Source: Rhodoferax sp.
Lineage (GTDB): Bacteria > Pseudomonadota > Gammaproteobacteria > Burkholderiales > Burkholderiaceae_C
Assembly: GCF_023701345.1 (NCBI RefSeq)
Contig: NZ_JAMPXE010000001.1
Span: forward strand, 1 to 64,000
DNA: 64,000 nucleotides
Direction of reading: 5' to 3'
Position 1 is the first letter of the stretch; every line of letters begins with the position of its first letter. The position numbers and the translations under genes are program-made. This document shows, one piece after another, positions 53,157 to 64,000 of this stretch. The notes beneath the pieces were generated by a model. That model was not told the origin of the DNA. It did not search any database and saw only the letters and a list, made by a program, of their open reading frames with translations.

Positions 53157-54086
53157 TTACGCCCTGTCAGCCACCCGCTCACCCAGCAAGCCTGAGGGTC
53201 TTAGTGTGAGCACGATGATCAGTACCACAAACGCAAAAATATCCGAGTAGTGGCTGCCCAGCACACCCCCTGTGAGCATGCCGATGTAGCCTGCCCCCAG
53301 CGATTCGATCAGGCCCAGCAAAATGCCGCCCACCACGGCGCCGGCCAGGTTGCCAATGCCACCAAAAACGGCTGCGGTAAAAGCCTTGAGTCCTGGCAGG
53401 AAACCCATGGTGTGCTGCACCGTGCCGTAATTGGCCGCCCACATGATGCCGGCAATGGCCGCCAGCACGGCACCGATCACAAAAGTGGCCGAAATCACCA
53501 GGTCGGGCTTGACCCCCATGAGCGCCGCCACGCGGGGGTTTTCAGCGGTAGCCCGCATGGCGCGCCCCAATTTGGTGTAATTGACGAGCCACATCAGGGT
53601 GGCAAGGGCACAGGCAGTGACCCCCAGAATCAGTACCTGCGTGACCGAAATCACCGCGCCACCAATCTCATAGGGCGTGCCGCCGATCAAGTTCGGATAC
53701 GGTTTGTAATTGGGCTTCCAGATGATCATGGCCATCGTTTGCAGAAAGATCGACATGCCGATGGCAGTGATCAGCGGCGCCAGGCGCGGGCTGTTGCGCA
53801 GTGGTCGGTAAGCCACTTTTTCGATCGTGAAGTTGAGCGTGGCCGCCACGATGCAGGCAATGACCATCGCAATCAGCAGGATGATCCAGCCCGGTGCGCC
53901 GGGCATGGCCTCCTGCATCAAACCGATGATGGTCCAGCTGGTCAGCGCTCCCACCATGAGGACCTCGCCGTGGGCGAAGTTGATCAGGCCAATGATGCCG
54001 TACACCATGGTGTAGCCCAAGGCCACCAACGCATACATGCTGCCCAACACCAGACCATTGATGATCTGCTGGATCAAGGTTTCCAT
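53157..54086 (-). CDS. livH: Branched-chain amino acid ABC permease LivH
   Basis: A 309-residue permease with eight helices; METLIQQIINGLVLGSMYAL, GLINFAHGEVLMVGALTS and LGRAMRATAENPRVAALMGV are LivH signatures. The first gene of the operon. No binding-protein gene (livJ or livK) lies next to it or elsewhere in the window, so the receptor is encoded elsewhere. Confidence 0.94.
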   Translation of the reverse strand: METLIQQIINGLVLGSMYALVALGYTMVYGIIGLINFAHGEVLMVGALTSWTIIGLMQEAMPGAPGWIILLIAMVIACIVAATLNFTIEKVAYRPLRNSPRLAPLITAIGMSIFLQTMAMIIWKPNYKPYPNLIGGTPYEIGGAVISVTQVLILGVTACALATLMWLVNYTKLGRAMRATAENPRVAALMGVKPDLVISATFVIGAVLAAIAGIMWAANYGTVQHTMGFLPGLKAFTAAVFGGIGNLAGAVVGGILLGLIESLGAGYIGMLTGGVLGSHYSDIFAFVVLIIVLTLRPSGLLGERVADRA

Positions 54087-54298
54087 ACTTGTTTTTTCTC
54101 CGATTTTTGGCCGGTTGAGGTGTCAACAGGGTTGCTGACGCGTTATGCAGCCTTATGAGCCTTGCCGGTGTGTTGGCAGCAAGCTTCCAACGACGTGTTT
54201 GAGTGGCAGGATTGTAGCCATGAGACCTCCCCATAAAGGTGCAATTCAATCCGGGTAAACCCTTGCACTATCGGCTTGCATGCAAGACCAATGCCAGC

Positions 54299-55588
54299 TT
54301 AGCGCGCTTGCCGATTGCGCTCTTCAAGGGCACGCAGTTTGTCGGCAATCTTGATCTCAAGCCCGCGCTGTACCGGCTTGTAAAAACCAGGCGCGGCCAT
54401 GCCCTCAGGCAAATAACGCTCGCCCGCCGCAAAGGCATCGGCTTCATCGTGCGCGTAGCGGTAGCCTTTGCCATAGTCCAGTTCTTTCATCAACTTGGTG
54501 GGTGCATTGCGCAGGTGCATGGGCACTGGACGCGTGCCATCCTGCTTGACAAAAGCCTTGGCTTCATTGAACGCCTTGTAGACAGCATTGGATTTGGGGG
54601 CCACCGCCAGGTAGATCACGCACTCTGCGAGAGCCAGTTCGCCCTCGGGCGTGCCCAGGCGCTCGTAGACCTCGGCCGCATCGAGCGCCAGACGCAACGC
54701 ACGCGGGTCGGCCAGACCAATGTCCTCGCTGGCCATGCGGATCAGGCGGCGCGCCAGGTAGCGCGGGTCGGCGCCGCCGTCGAGCATGCGCACCAGCCAA
54801 TACAGTGCGGCATCGGGGTCGGAGCCGCGCACGCTTTTGTGCAAGGCCGAGATGGTGTCGTAAAACTGCTCGCCACCCTTGTCATAACGACGCATACGCT
54901 CACCCAGCACCTTGAGCAGCCACACGTCGGTGATCTCGGCACGCTTTTCCTGCGTGGCTGACACCGCCAGCGTTTCGAGCGTGTTGAGCAGCCGGCGCGC
55001 ATCCCCATCGGCATAGGCCACCAGGCGGTCGATCGCCTTGGGTTCGATTTCCGGCACCACCTGCAGCGCCTGGGCCGAAGCCACAATTTGCTTCAGGTCC
55101 TCAGCCGTCAAAGGCTGCAACACGTAGACCGCCGCACGTGACAACAGGGCCGAGTTCACCTCAAACGACGGGTTCTCGGTGGTAGCCCCGATGAAGGTGA
55201 ACAGGCCGCTTTCCACATGCGGCAAAAAAGCATCCTGTTGCCCCTTGTTGAAGCGGTGCACCTCGTCAACAAACACCAGCGTGCGCCGTCCCTGTTGCTG
55301 TGCCAGTTGCGCTTTTTCGACCGCTTCCCGAATGTCCTTGACGCCGCCGAGCACCGCGCTGATGGTGATGAACTGTGCGTCAAACGCACTCGCCATGAGA
55401 CGCGCGATGGTGGTTTTGCCGGTGCCCGGTGGCCCCCAGAAAATGCAGCTGTGCGGCTGGCCGGACTCGAACGCCAGGCGCAAGGCCATGCCCTCGCCCA
55501 GCAAATGTTGCTGGCCCACAACTTCGCTGAGGGTTTTGGGGCGCAGGCGCTCGGCCAGAGGGGAAGGGTTGGACGCGGGATGGTTCAT
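54299..55588 (-). CDS. rarA: Replication-associated recombination protein A
   Basis: A 429-residue AAA+ ATPase (RarA/MgsA) that acts at stalled replication forks. Walker A GPPGTGKTTIARLM, Walker B TLVFVDEVHRFNKGQQDAFL, sensor ATTENPSFEVNSALLSR and the C-terminal tetramer domain (KGYRYAHDEADAFAAGERYL) are present. The ATG at 55588 gives the canonical start. A promoter was not identified. Confidence 0.95.
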   Translation of the reverse strand: MNHPASNPSPLAERLRPKTLSEVVGQQHLLGEGMALRLAFESGQPHSCIFWGPPGTGKTTIARLMASAFDAQFITISAVLGGVKDIREAVEKAQLAQQQGRRTLVFVDEVHRFNKGQQDAFLPHVESGLFTFIGATTENPSFEVNSALLSRAAVYVLQPLTAEDLKQIVASAQALQVVPEIEPKAIDRLVAYADGDARRLLNTLETLAVSATQEKRAEITDVWLLKVLGERMRRYDKGGEQFYDTISALHKSVRGSDPDAALYWLVRMLDGGADPRYLARRLIRMASEDIGLADPRALRLALDAAEVYERLGTPEGELALAECVIYLAVAPKSNAVYKAFNEAKAFVKQDGTRPVPMHLRNAPTKLMKELDYGKGYRYAHDEADAFAAGERYLPEGMAAPGFYKPVQRGLEIKIADKLRALEERNRQAR

Positions 55589-55649
55589 ACAACAATATTG
55601 TGACTGCGTCGACGTCTTGGAATAACTTCGGACAATTTCCAACGTCAGG

Positions 55650-55674
55650 TTGCGTTTTCATTGACTTAACGCAA
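55650..55674 (+). promoter_or_regulatory. Possible regulatory site upstream of the octahaem reductase
   Basis: TTGCGTT at 55650-55656 and AACGCAA at 55668-55674 form an inverted repeat with an 11-bp spacer. Inside it, TTGAC-TTAA-CGCAA (55661-55674) resembles an FNR/DNR-type site TTGAT-N4-ATCAA in seven of ten positions. TATATT at 55688-55693 could be a -10 box. All this is 126-150 bp upstream of the ATG. The regulator is not shown by the sequence. Confidence 0.35.
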
Positions 55675-55799
55675 AAAGTTGCAAGACTATATTTGCTTAA
55701 AAGGTCCTTTCTTTAAAAAATGCAGCGTCTGTCTTGACCTCAAGCGCGAACGCATTCGCACAAAGTCTGCAGACAACACAACTGACATACAGGTGATCC

Positions 55800-57533
55800 A
55801 TGAAAAAAGAATTGACAAAAATGGGCATCCGGGCCTGGGTGACCCTGGCAGCCACCTCGCTGCTGATGGCGTCTGCCGTGTTTGCCAAACAGCCCGACCC
55901 CGCCGTGGTCAAGCAGCAGGAGCAGCGCGCGCAAGCCACGATTGACCAAATCAAGGCGGCCATACCGACCCCGACGGCGGGCAAGTCACCCCCGACCGAT
56001 GCGGCCACCTGTTATGCCTGCCACAAGGACATCAAGGAGTTTCACGCCAACAGCAAACACGCCAGCGTCAACTGCGCCCAGTGCCACACCAAACCCGAAG
56101 AGCATCTGGCCAAGGACGGCAAAGCCGCCATTGGCACACGCACCGACCACGCGGCCTGTGGCAGTTGTCACCAGGCGCAATACGACTCGTTCCTGGCGAT
56201 CAATTACGAGTCCAAGGCCCGCGTCGAAAAAGGCACCTTTAAGGGCCGCTCCCCGCTGTTTGACAAGCTCATGGCGCCCCATGGCTTCACCAAGGAGCAT
56301 GCCGAGCCACGCAGCCACATTTTCATGCTGATGGACCAGTTGATCGTCGACCGGGGTTATGGCGGCCGCTTCCAGCTCAAGGACTGGACCTTCCTGAGCG
56401 ACGGCAAAGGCGCTGAAACACAATTGTGGAGTGTGCTGCTGAAAGACGCCGAGCCCGGCACCAGCGACCAGAAGATCTTCCTGCCGCAAACCGCCGCGGC
56501 CTCCAACCCGGTCTGCCTGAACTGCAAAACGCAGGACCACATCCTGAAATGGAAATACATGGGCGACCCCGACCCCAAAGCACAATGGTCACGCACCTCC
56601 AAGGTGGTTGACTTTGTGCGTGACCTGAAGCACCCGATGAACTGCTACAGCTGCCATGACCCGCACTCCACGGCACCCCGCGTGGTGCGTGACGCACTGA
56701 TCGAGGCGGTGGTTGACCGCGGCATGGGGACCTACCCCAACAACAAGGCCAAGAGCGAAAAAATCACCATGAAAAAAGTGAGCTTCCGCGACGGCTTCCG
56801 CTCCATCGGCATCCTGAGCAAGTCCGACTCCAACCTGATGTGCGCCCAGTGCCACGTGGAATACAACTGCAATCCCGGCTTTGACACCAGCACCGGCGAG
56901 TACAGCGTGACGATGGCCGACCGCCGCACCAACCATTTCTTCTGGTCCAACGTGTTCGACTACAAGGCTGCGGCCGAGAAAATCAAATTCAAGGACTTCA
57001 AGCATGCCACCACGGGCGCCCTGCTGTCCAAGCTGCAGCACCCCGAGAGCGAAACATTCTGGGGCAGCAAACACGAAGGCGCCGGTGTCGAGTGCAAGGA
57101 CTGCCACATGCCCAAGGTCATTGGTGATGGCAAGACCTACACCTCGCACCAGCAAAAGTCGCCGCGCTACAACGTGACCGACACCTGCGTGCGTTGCCAT
57201 GGCGAAATGACCAAGGAACAGGCGCTGTACCAGATCGATTCGATCCAGAACTACACCCGCGGCAAACTGGCCAAGGCCGAATACTGGCTGGCCCAGTTGA
57301 TCGACACCTTTGCCAAGGCCAAGGCTGCCGGAGTGCCCGATGAAGCAATCAAAAAGGCGCAAGGCCACCACGACCAGGCCCATATTTATTGGGAATGGTG
57401 GACGGCAGAAAACTCGGATGGTTTCCATAATCCCGGTGCTGCCCGCGAAACACTGACACGATCTGTCAATGAATCGCAGGCCGGCATCAAGGTGCTCAAC
57501 GATGCCATGCAGGCCGTGGTTGCAAAAAAGTAA
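55800..57533 (+). CDS. Octahaem cytochrome c nitrite reductase (TvNiR/ONR type)
   Basis: A 577-residue periplasmic enzyme expected to reduce nitrite to ammonia with six electrons. A signal peptide (about residues 1-29, ending AVFA) precedes eight haem sites: CYACH 71, CAQCH 92, CGSCH 120, CLNCK 239, CYSCH 282, CAQCH 348, CKDCH 432 and CVRCH 463. The fourth, CxxCK, has the lysine-ligated catalytic haem. Tyr355 and Cys357 in CHVEYNC form the Tyr-x-Cys that is cross-linked in the Thioalkalivibrio enzyme, and His425 (GSKHEGAG) fits the catalytic His. Three extra N-terminal haems distinguish it from pentahaem NrfA. No NrfH-like or other electron donor gene is adjacent. It is followed by a terminator and then by haem-lyase genes. 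Confidence 0.88.
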   Translation: MKKELTKMGIRAWVTLAATSLLMASAVFAKQPDPAVVKQQEQRAQATIDQIKAAIPTPTAGKSPPTDAATCYACHKDIKEFHANSKHASVNCAQCHTKPEEHLAKDGKAAIGTRTDHAACGSCHQAQYDSFLAINYESKARVEKGTFKGRSPLFDKLMAPHGFTKEHAEPRSHIFMLMDQLIVDRGYGGRFQLKDWTFLSDGKGAETQLWSVLLKDAEPGTSDQKIFLPQTAAASNPVCLNCKTQDHILKWKYMGDPDPKAQWSRTSKVVDFVRDLKHPMNCYSCHDPHSTAPRVVRDALIEAVVDRGMGTYPNNKAKSEKITMKKVSFRDGFRSIGILSKSDSNLMCAQCHVEYNCNPGFDTSTGEYSVTMADRRTNHFFWSNVFDYKAAAEKIKFKDFKHATTGALLSKLQHPESETFWGSKHEGAGVECKDCHMPKVIGDGKTYTSHQQKSPRYNVTDTCVRCHGEMTKEQALYQIDSIQNYTRGKLAKAEYWLAQLIDTFAKAKAAGVPDEAIKKAQGHHDQAHIYWEWWTAENSDGFHNPGAARETLTRSVNESQAGIKVLNDAMQAVVAKK

Positions 57534-57554
57534 ACACTAAACTTGAATGATCTT

Positions 57555-57584
57555 GGGGCGCGCTTCGGCGCGCCCCTGTTTTTT
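57555..57584 (+). terminator. Terminator or attenuator between the reductase and ccmF-like genes
   Basis: GGGGCGCGC-TTCG-GCGCGCCCC, a perfect 9-bp stem with a stable TTCG loop, followed by TGTTTTTT. It ends 15 bp before the next ATG. It would make the reductase transcript more abundant than the downstream assembly genes. Confidence 0.9.
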
Positions 57585-57599
57585 GGAGCCTGACGCCTC

Positions 57600-59510
57600 A
57601 TGATCCCCGAACTTGGCCATGTTGCCCTCATTCTCGCCATGCAGTTGGCCCTGGTGCAAAGCCTGCTTTGCCTGGCCGGGGCAGCGCGCAACCGGGAGGG
57701 CTGGATGTGCATGGGCAAACGAGCTGCCAATGCGCAGATGCTCTTGGTGCTGGCCAGCTTTGCCGCACTGGCCTGGGCCTATTACGCCAATGATTTCAGC
57801 GTATTGAATGTGGCCGAGCATTCCTCACGCCAGTTGCCTATGCCTTACCGGCTGACCGCAACCTGGGGCTCCCACGAAGGTTCCATGATGCTGTGGATAC
57901 TGATACTGTCCGGCTGGACCGTGGCACTCAACTTCAGTACCGGACAGCTGCCAGCCGCCCTGCAGGCGCGTGTGGTGGGCGTGATGGGGGGAGTCAGCGC
58001 CGCGCTTCTGGCTTTTGTGCTGTTCACCTCGAACCCATTTCTCCGGATCGATCCACCACCGCCTGACGGCATGGACCTCAACCCCTTGTTGCAGGACCCC
58101 GGCATGATCATTCACCCGCCACTGCTCTACATGGGTTACGTGGGTTTCATTGTGGCCTTTGCCTTTGCCGTGGCGACAATGCTGGGCAACACAGCCAGCA
58201 ACGACTGGGCGCGCTGGGCGCGGCCCTGGACGCAAGCTGCCTGGGCGTTTCTGACCCTGGGCATCACCGTGGGATCATGGTGGGCCTATTACGAACTGGG
58301 CTGGGGCGGCTGGTGGTTCTGGGACCCCACTGAAAACGCCTCGCTGCTGCCCTGGCTGGCGGGTACCGCGCTGATGCACGCGTTGGCGTTGACCGAAAAA
58401 CGCGGCAGCCTGCATCTGTGGAGTGTTTTCCTTGCGATCACAGCATTTTCACTGTGCCTTGTCGGCACTTTTCTGGTGCGCTCGGGGGTGTTGTCCTCGG
58501 TCCATGCCTTTGCCCAGGACCCGGCGCGCGGTTTGTTCATTTTGCTGTTTCTCATTTTAGTGATTGGTGGCGCGCTGCTGCTGTTTGCACTGCGGGCTTC
58601 CAGGCTGGTGCGGGCCGCACCCGCGCCCCTGGTCTCACACGAAGTGCTGGTACTTTCAGGCAATGTGCTGCTGCTGGTGGCTGCAGCCACCGTGCTGCTT
58701 GGAACGCTTTATCCGCTGATACTGGATGCGCTGGAGCTGGGCAAAGTCTCGGTCGGACCGCCCTACTTCAATGCGGTGTTCGTGCCCTTGATGGTTCCAG
58801 TGCTGCTGCTGGTCGGCCTGGGTATGCAGGCGGACGGGCACGACCCCAGCCTGCGCGCAATCGTCGCCAAGCTCAGGTGGCACGGACTGGCCGCCTTGAT
58901 GCTGGGCGCCGCGTTGCCCTGGCTCTACCGTGAATTACGCTGGCCGGCAATGCTGGCCATCACCCTGGCCAGCTGGATAACGCTTGCCACCGTTCAGGGA
59001 TTGATCGATCAGTTCAGGCGGCAAGCCAGGAAAACGCTGACGACCCTGGGCATGAGCGTGGCCCACATCGGCCTGGCGATCAGTGTCGTTGGCATTGGAT
59101 TTGTCAGTTCCTATGCGTCCGAGCAGGATTTGGCCATGCGTCCCGGCGACACGGCCAGCCTGGCTGGCTACACCCTGACCTTCCACGGCGTGACTGAACT
59201 TCCGGGGCCGAATTTCTCAGCCGTGGTCGCTGACCTGAGTCTCAGCCAGGGGGGGAAAATCATGGACCGGCTGAGCCCCGAAAAGCGGGTTTACCATGTC
59301 TCCAGAAAACAGATGTCCGAATCGGCGATTCGTTACGGCATCGGTGGCGACCTCTACGCCGCGCTGGGTGAGCCCCTGCAAAATGGCGCCTGGAGCGTGC
59401 GTCTGTACCACAAGCCCTTGGTGATCTGGATCTGGCTGGGCGCCCTGGTGATGGGCCTGGGGGCCGCCATCTCCGCCATTGCCCGGCGTCGCATGAGGAG
59501 CACAACATGA
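57600..59510 (+). CDS. CcmF-like cytochrome c haem lyase subunit (NrfE-like)
   Basis: A 636-residue membrane protein with about 14 helices and the haem-handling WWD motif GWGGWWFWDPTENASLLPW at about residues 234-250, plus conserved His (LIHPPLLYMGYVGF). CcmF joins haem b to apocytochromes. Placed directly after an octahaem reductase with a CxxCK haem, it is probably a dedicated lyase, as NrfE is for NrfA; that role is inferred from context. It overlaps the next gene by four bases. Confidence 0.9.
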   Translation: MIPELGHVALILAMQLALVQSLLCLAGAARNREGWMCMGKRAANAQMLLVLASFAALAWAYYANDFSVLNVAEHSSRQLPMPYRLTATWGSHEGSMMLWILILSGWTVALNFSTGQLPAALQARVVGVMGGVSAALLAFVLFTSNPFLRIDPPPPDGMDLNPLLQDPGMIIHPPLLYMGYVGFIVAFAFAVATMLGNTASNDWARWARPWTQAAWAFLTLGITVGSWWAYYELGWGGWWFWDPTENASLLPWLAGTALMHALALTEKRGSLHLWSVFLAITAFSLCLVGTFLVRSGVLSSVHAFAQDPARGLFILLFLILVIGGALLLFALRASRLVRAAPAPLVSHEVLVLSGNVLLLVAAATVLLGTLYPLILDALELGKVSVGPPYFNAVFVPLMVPVLLLVGLGMQADGHDPSLRAIVAKLRWHGLAALMLGAALPWLYRELRWPAMLAITLASWITLATVQGLIDQFRRQARKTLTTLGMSVAHIGLAISVVGIGFVSSYASEQDLAMRPGDTASLAGYTLTFHGVTELPGPNFSAVVADLSLSQGGKIMDRLSPEKRVYHVSRKQMSESAIRYGIGGDLYAALGEPLQNGAWSVRLYHKPLVIWIWLGALVMGLGAAISAIARRRMRSTT

Positions 59511-60256
59511 ATTTCTGGTTCCTGGCCTGCGGGCTGGTCATCGTTGCACTGGTGTTTGTTTTGCTGCCGATTCGCCGCCAGCAAGCCCAGTCACATTCAA
59601 CGGCCCAGGCAGCGGCCACAACGCTCGATACCAGCGGCCATCGCCGGACCGCCGGACTGCTGGTATTTTTGCTGCCGCTGATCACTTTGGGGCTGTACCT
59701 GCACCTGGGTGCGCCATCGGTTCTGGGGGCGCAGCACATGCTGCAGGCGCGTGGCCAGCATGACGTCGACAACATGATGGCAGCCATGGAGGCCAAGCTC
59801 AAGGCCAACCCCGACGATATCGAGGCCTTGTACGTGATGGGACGCTCCTACCTGGCCTTGCAACGCCATGCAGACGCCGAAACCACGCTGGCCAAGGCTG
59901 CCAGGCTGGCGCCGCAGGAGGCACGCATGCTGTCGCAATACGCGGAAGTGCTGGCCATTAACAACAACGGCAATTTGCAAGGCACAGCAAGGCCGCTGAT
60001 CGAGCAGGCCCTGGAGCTGGACCCTGAAGACGAAAAAGCGCTGGAGCTGGCAGGTCTGGCCGCGTTCCAGCGCCAAGAGTGGGCACAGGCCGTGCACTTT
60101 TGGCGGCGCCTGCTCAAGCGACTCCCTGCCGACAGCGAATTTCACCAGGACATGAACCAGGCAATTCAGGAAGCTGAAGAAAAATCAGCACAAGCCTCTG
60201 GTTTGGGAGAGCGCGCCAAACTGCAGCCCGCCAGCAAGCAACAGACGCCCCATTAG
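59507..60256 (+). CDS. CcmI/NrfG-like TPR protein of cytochrome c maturation
   Basis: A 249-residue protein with two membrane helices (NFWFLACGLVIVALVFVLLP and GLLVFLLPLITLGLYLHLG) and then TPR repeats (NPDDIEALYVMGRSYLALQ, DPEDEKALELAGLAAFQRQ). This is the architecture of CcmI, which presents apocytochrome c to the haem lyase; NrfG does the same for NrfA. It completes the reductase operon. The thioredoxin-like partner CcmH/NrfF is missing here and must be supplied elsewhere. Confidence 0.85.
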   Translation: MNFWFLACGLVIVALVFVLLPIRRQQAQSHSTAQAAATTLDTSGHRRTAGLLVFLLPLITLGLYLHLGAPSVLGAQHMLQARGQHDVDNMMAAMEAKLKANPDDIEALYVMGRSYLALQRHADAETTLAKAARLAPQEARMLSQYAEVLAINNNGNLQGTARPLIEQALELDPEDEKALELAGLAAFQRQEWAQAVHFWRRLLKRLPADSEFHQDMNQAIQEAEEKSAQASGLGERAKLQPASKQQTPH

Positions 60257-60262
60257 CCAGCC

Positions 60263-60922
60263 TCACTGCCGGATCACATCCGCACCGGCCGGCGGCTTGA
60301 AGACAAAGGTCGTGGCTGCCAAGGCCGGGTTGAGTTGCATTTGCTTGAACGTCAATACCGAGCGCTGGCCAAAACTGTCCAGAATTTCCAGCACCGCCAG
60401 CGTGCTGGTGGCTGTAGCGGCATCCCCTGCGACCCTGAAACCCACCCGCACCGACTGCAACTGGCCGTCAGTTGATTTCGGTTTCGCCAACACCCACTGC
60501 AAACCGTCCTGGTCTGGCGCATCTGCCAGCACAAAATCTTCTTGCAAGGCCTGCACATCGGCCGCCGAGGCAATCAGGGCCGCAGGGGTTGTGCCCAGCA
60601 CCGCAGCCTGCTTGCGTGCGGTGACCTGGTTCAGGTCAACATCGTGCAACCACAGCGTCTGACCATCAGCCACGATGGTTTGCACAAAGGGTTTGGCATA
60701 GTCAAAGCGGAACCGGTTGGGCCGGGAAAATTCAAACCGGCCGCTGGAAGTTTTGACCCGGGACACCTGCCCTTCGCGCGCTGGCGAGGTCACCACCTGG
60801 GTGAAATCTGCCTGGCCGGTTTTGACCGTCTGGACAAAAGTCTCCAGGCTTTTCAGGCCGCCGGCGCTGACGCCGCCGATGGATGCAACTGCTAAAAATA
60901 CCGTCAATAAAAATCGTTTCAA
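60263..60922 (-). CDS. lolA: Outer-membrane lipoprotein carrier protein LolA
   Basis: A 219-residue periplasmic chaperone that ferries lipoproteins from LolCDE to LolB. A signal peptide (LLTVFLAVASIGGVSA) is followed by TGQADFTQVVTS, GRFEFSRPNRFRFDYAKPF and FVQTIVADGQTLWLHDVDL. The start is a TTG at 60922 (KRFLLTVF follows), because the frame upstream encodes only the translated repeat at 60955-60990. The gene is convergent with the CcmI-like gene, 6 bp between stops. Confidence 0.9.
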   Translation of the reverse strand: MKRFLLTVFLAVASIGGVSAGGLKSLETFVQTVKTGQADFTQVVTSPAREGQVSRVKTSSGRFEFSRPNRFRFDYAKPFVQTIVADGQTLWLHDVDLNQVTARKQAAVLGTTPAALIASAADVQALQEDFVLADAPDQDGLQWVLAKPKSTDGQLQSVRVGFRVAGDAATATSTLAVLEILDSFGQRSVLTFKQMQLNPALAATTFVFKPPAGADVIRQ

Positions 60923-60954
60923 AGCTGACCTTTTGCGTGTGGGTTGAATGAACA

Positions 60955-60990
60955 CAAAGCCATGGATCGCCACGCTCCGCTCGCGATGAC
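60955..60990. repeat. Diverged half copy of the 28310-28392 palindrome
   Basis: GCCATGGATCGCC, GCTCCGCTCGCG and ATGACG match one half of the 83-bp repeat in reverse. Lies between lolA and ftsK. Translated in the lolA frame it gives the familiar artefact RERSVAIHG, which argues against an upstream start. Confidence 0.65.
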
Positions 60991-61004
60991 GCTTCTGGCG
61001 CAGC

Positions 61005-64000
<2,996 letters not shown>

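Noticed and set aside
55800..57533. Octahaem tetrathionate reductase or hydroxylamine oxidoreductase identity for the cytochrome
   Set aside because: The fourth haem site is CxxCK and the Tyr-x-Cys pair follows the sixth haem site, both features of TvNiR-type nitrite reductases. Hydroxylamine oxidoreductases have only CxxCH sites.

Overview
The window looks like chromosomal DNA of a Burkholderiales betaproteobacterium, most likely Comamonadaceae and close to Rhodoferax or Polaromonas. That placement rests on GC content, gene content (livHMGF, lolA-ftsK-trxB, a BMP-type purine ABC transporter next to xanthine dehydrogenase, CcmF/CcmI, a large number of c-type cytochromes) and dispersed palindromes; no rRNA or tRNA gene is present to fix it.

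Layout. Positions 1-2044 hold an RND multidrug efflux permease (cut by the window edge) and its adaptor. Positions 2045-12250 are an accessory, scarred stretch: an IS110-type transposase fragment, a 153-bp repeat in two copies, an AraC regulator, a MauG-type peroxidase with an unusual DUF3703/YtkA-like neighbour, a GlxA-like regulator, a TetR regulator with a clear promoter and operator, and a serine hydrolase / DoxX / acyl-CoA ligase cluster that carries broken duplicate copies of itself. Positions 12251-15571 are a decayed DISARM-like defence locus (drmB, drmD and drmMI remnants) with a toxin-antitoxin pair whose genes overlap each other and drmD, bordered by insertion-sequence-like repeats. 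Positions 15629-28045 are mostly housekeeping or small accessory genes (DUF3144, PLDc_N, DUF5602 plus a BBE-like flavoprotein, cfa, thpR, corC-like, apaH, vapBC, rhlE, ypfJ, dcd).

Positions 28046-28559 are a gene-free block of palindromic repeats. Positions 28560-32894 encode an ABC exporter (adaptor, FtsX-type permease, ATPase). A purine salvage and catabolism region follows: guanine deaminase and adenine deaminase (33055-35464), a nucleoside/purine ABC importer (41080-45828) and divergent xdhAB (45978-49753). It is split by a sensor kinase / sigma-54 activator pair (38011-40772) that sits directly upstream of a haem lipoprotein and a TSUP permease. A consensus sigma-54 promoter and a perfect 34-bp palindrome lie in front of the lipoprotein gene, so the pair probably switches on that short operon.

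Positions 49857-55588 hold a Crp/Fnr regulator, the branched-chain amino-acid transporter genes livHMGF without a binding protein, and rarA. Positions 55800-60256 are a compact nitrogen-oxide respiration operon: an octahaem nitrite reductase of the TvNiR type (one CxxCK and seven CxxCH haem sites, with the diagnostic Tyr-x-Cys), then its own CcmF-like haem lyase and CcmI-like TPR protein. The window ends with lolA, ftsK and the start of trxB.

The observations most worth following are the octahaem reductase with a private haem lyase, the sigma-54 module, the family of palindromes with a conserved loop but different self-complementary arms, and the DISARM remnant coupled to a toxin-antitoxin pair.
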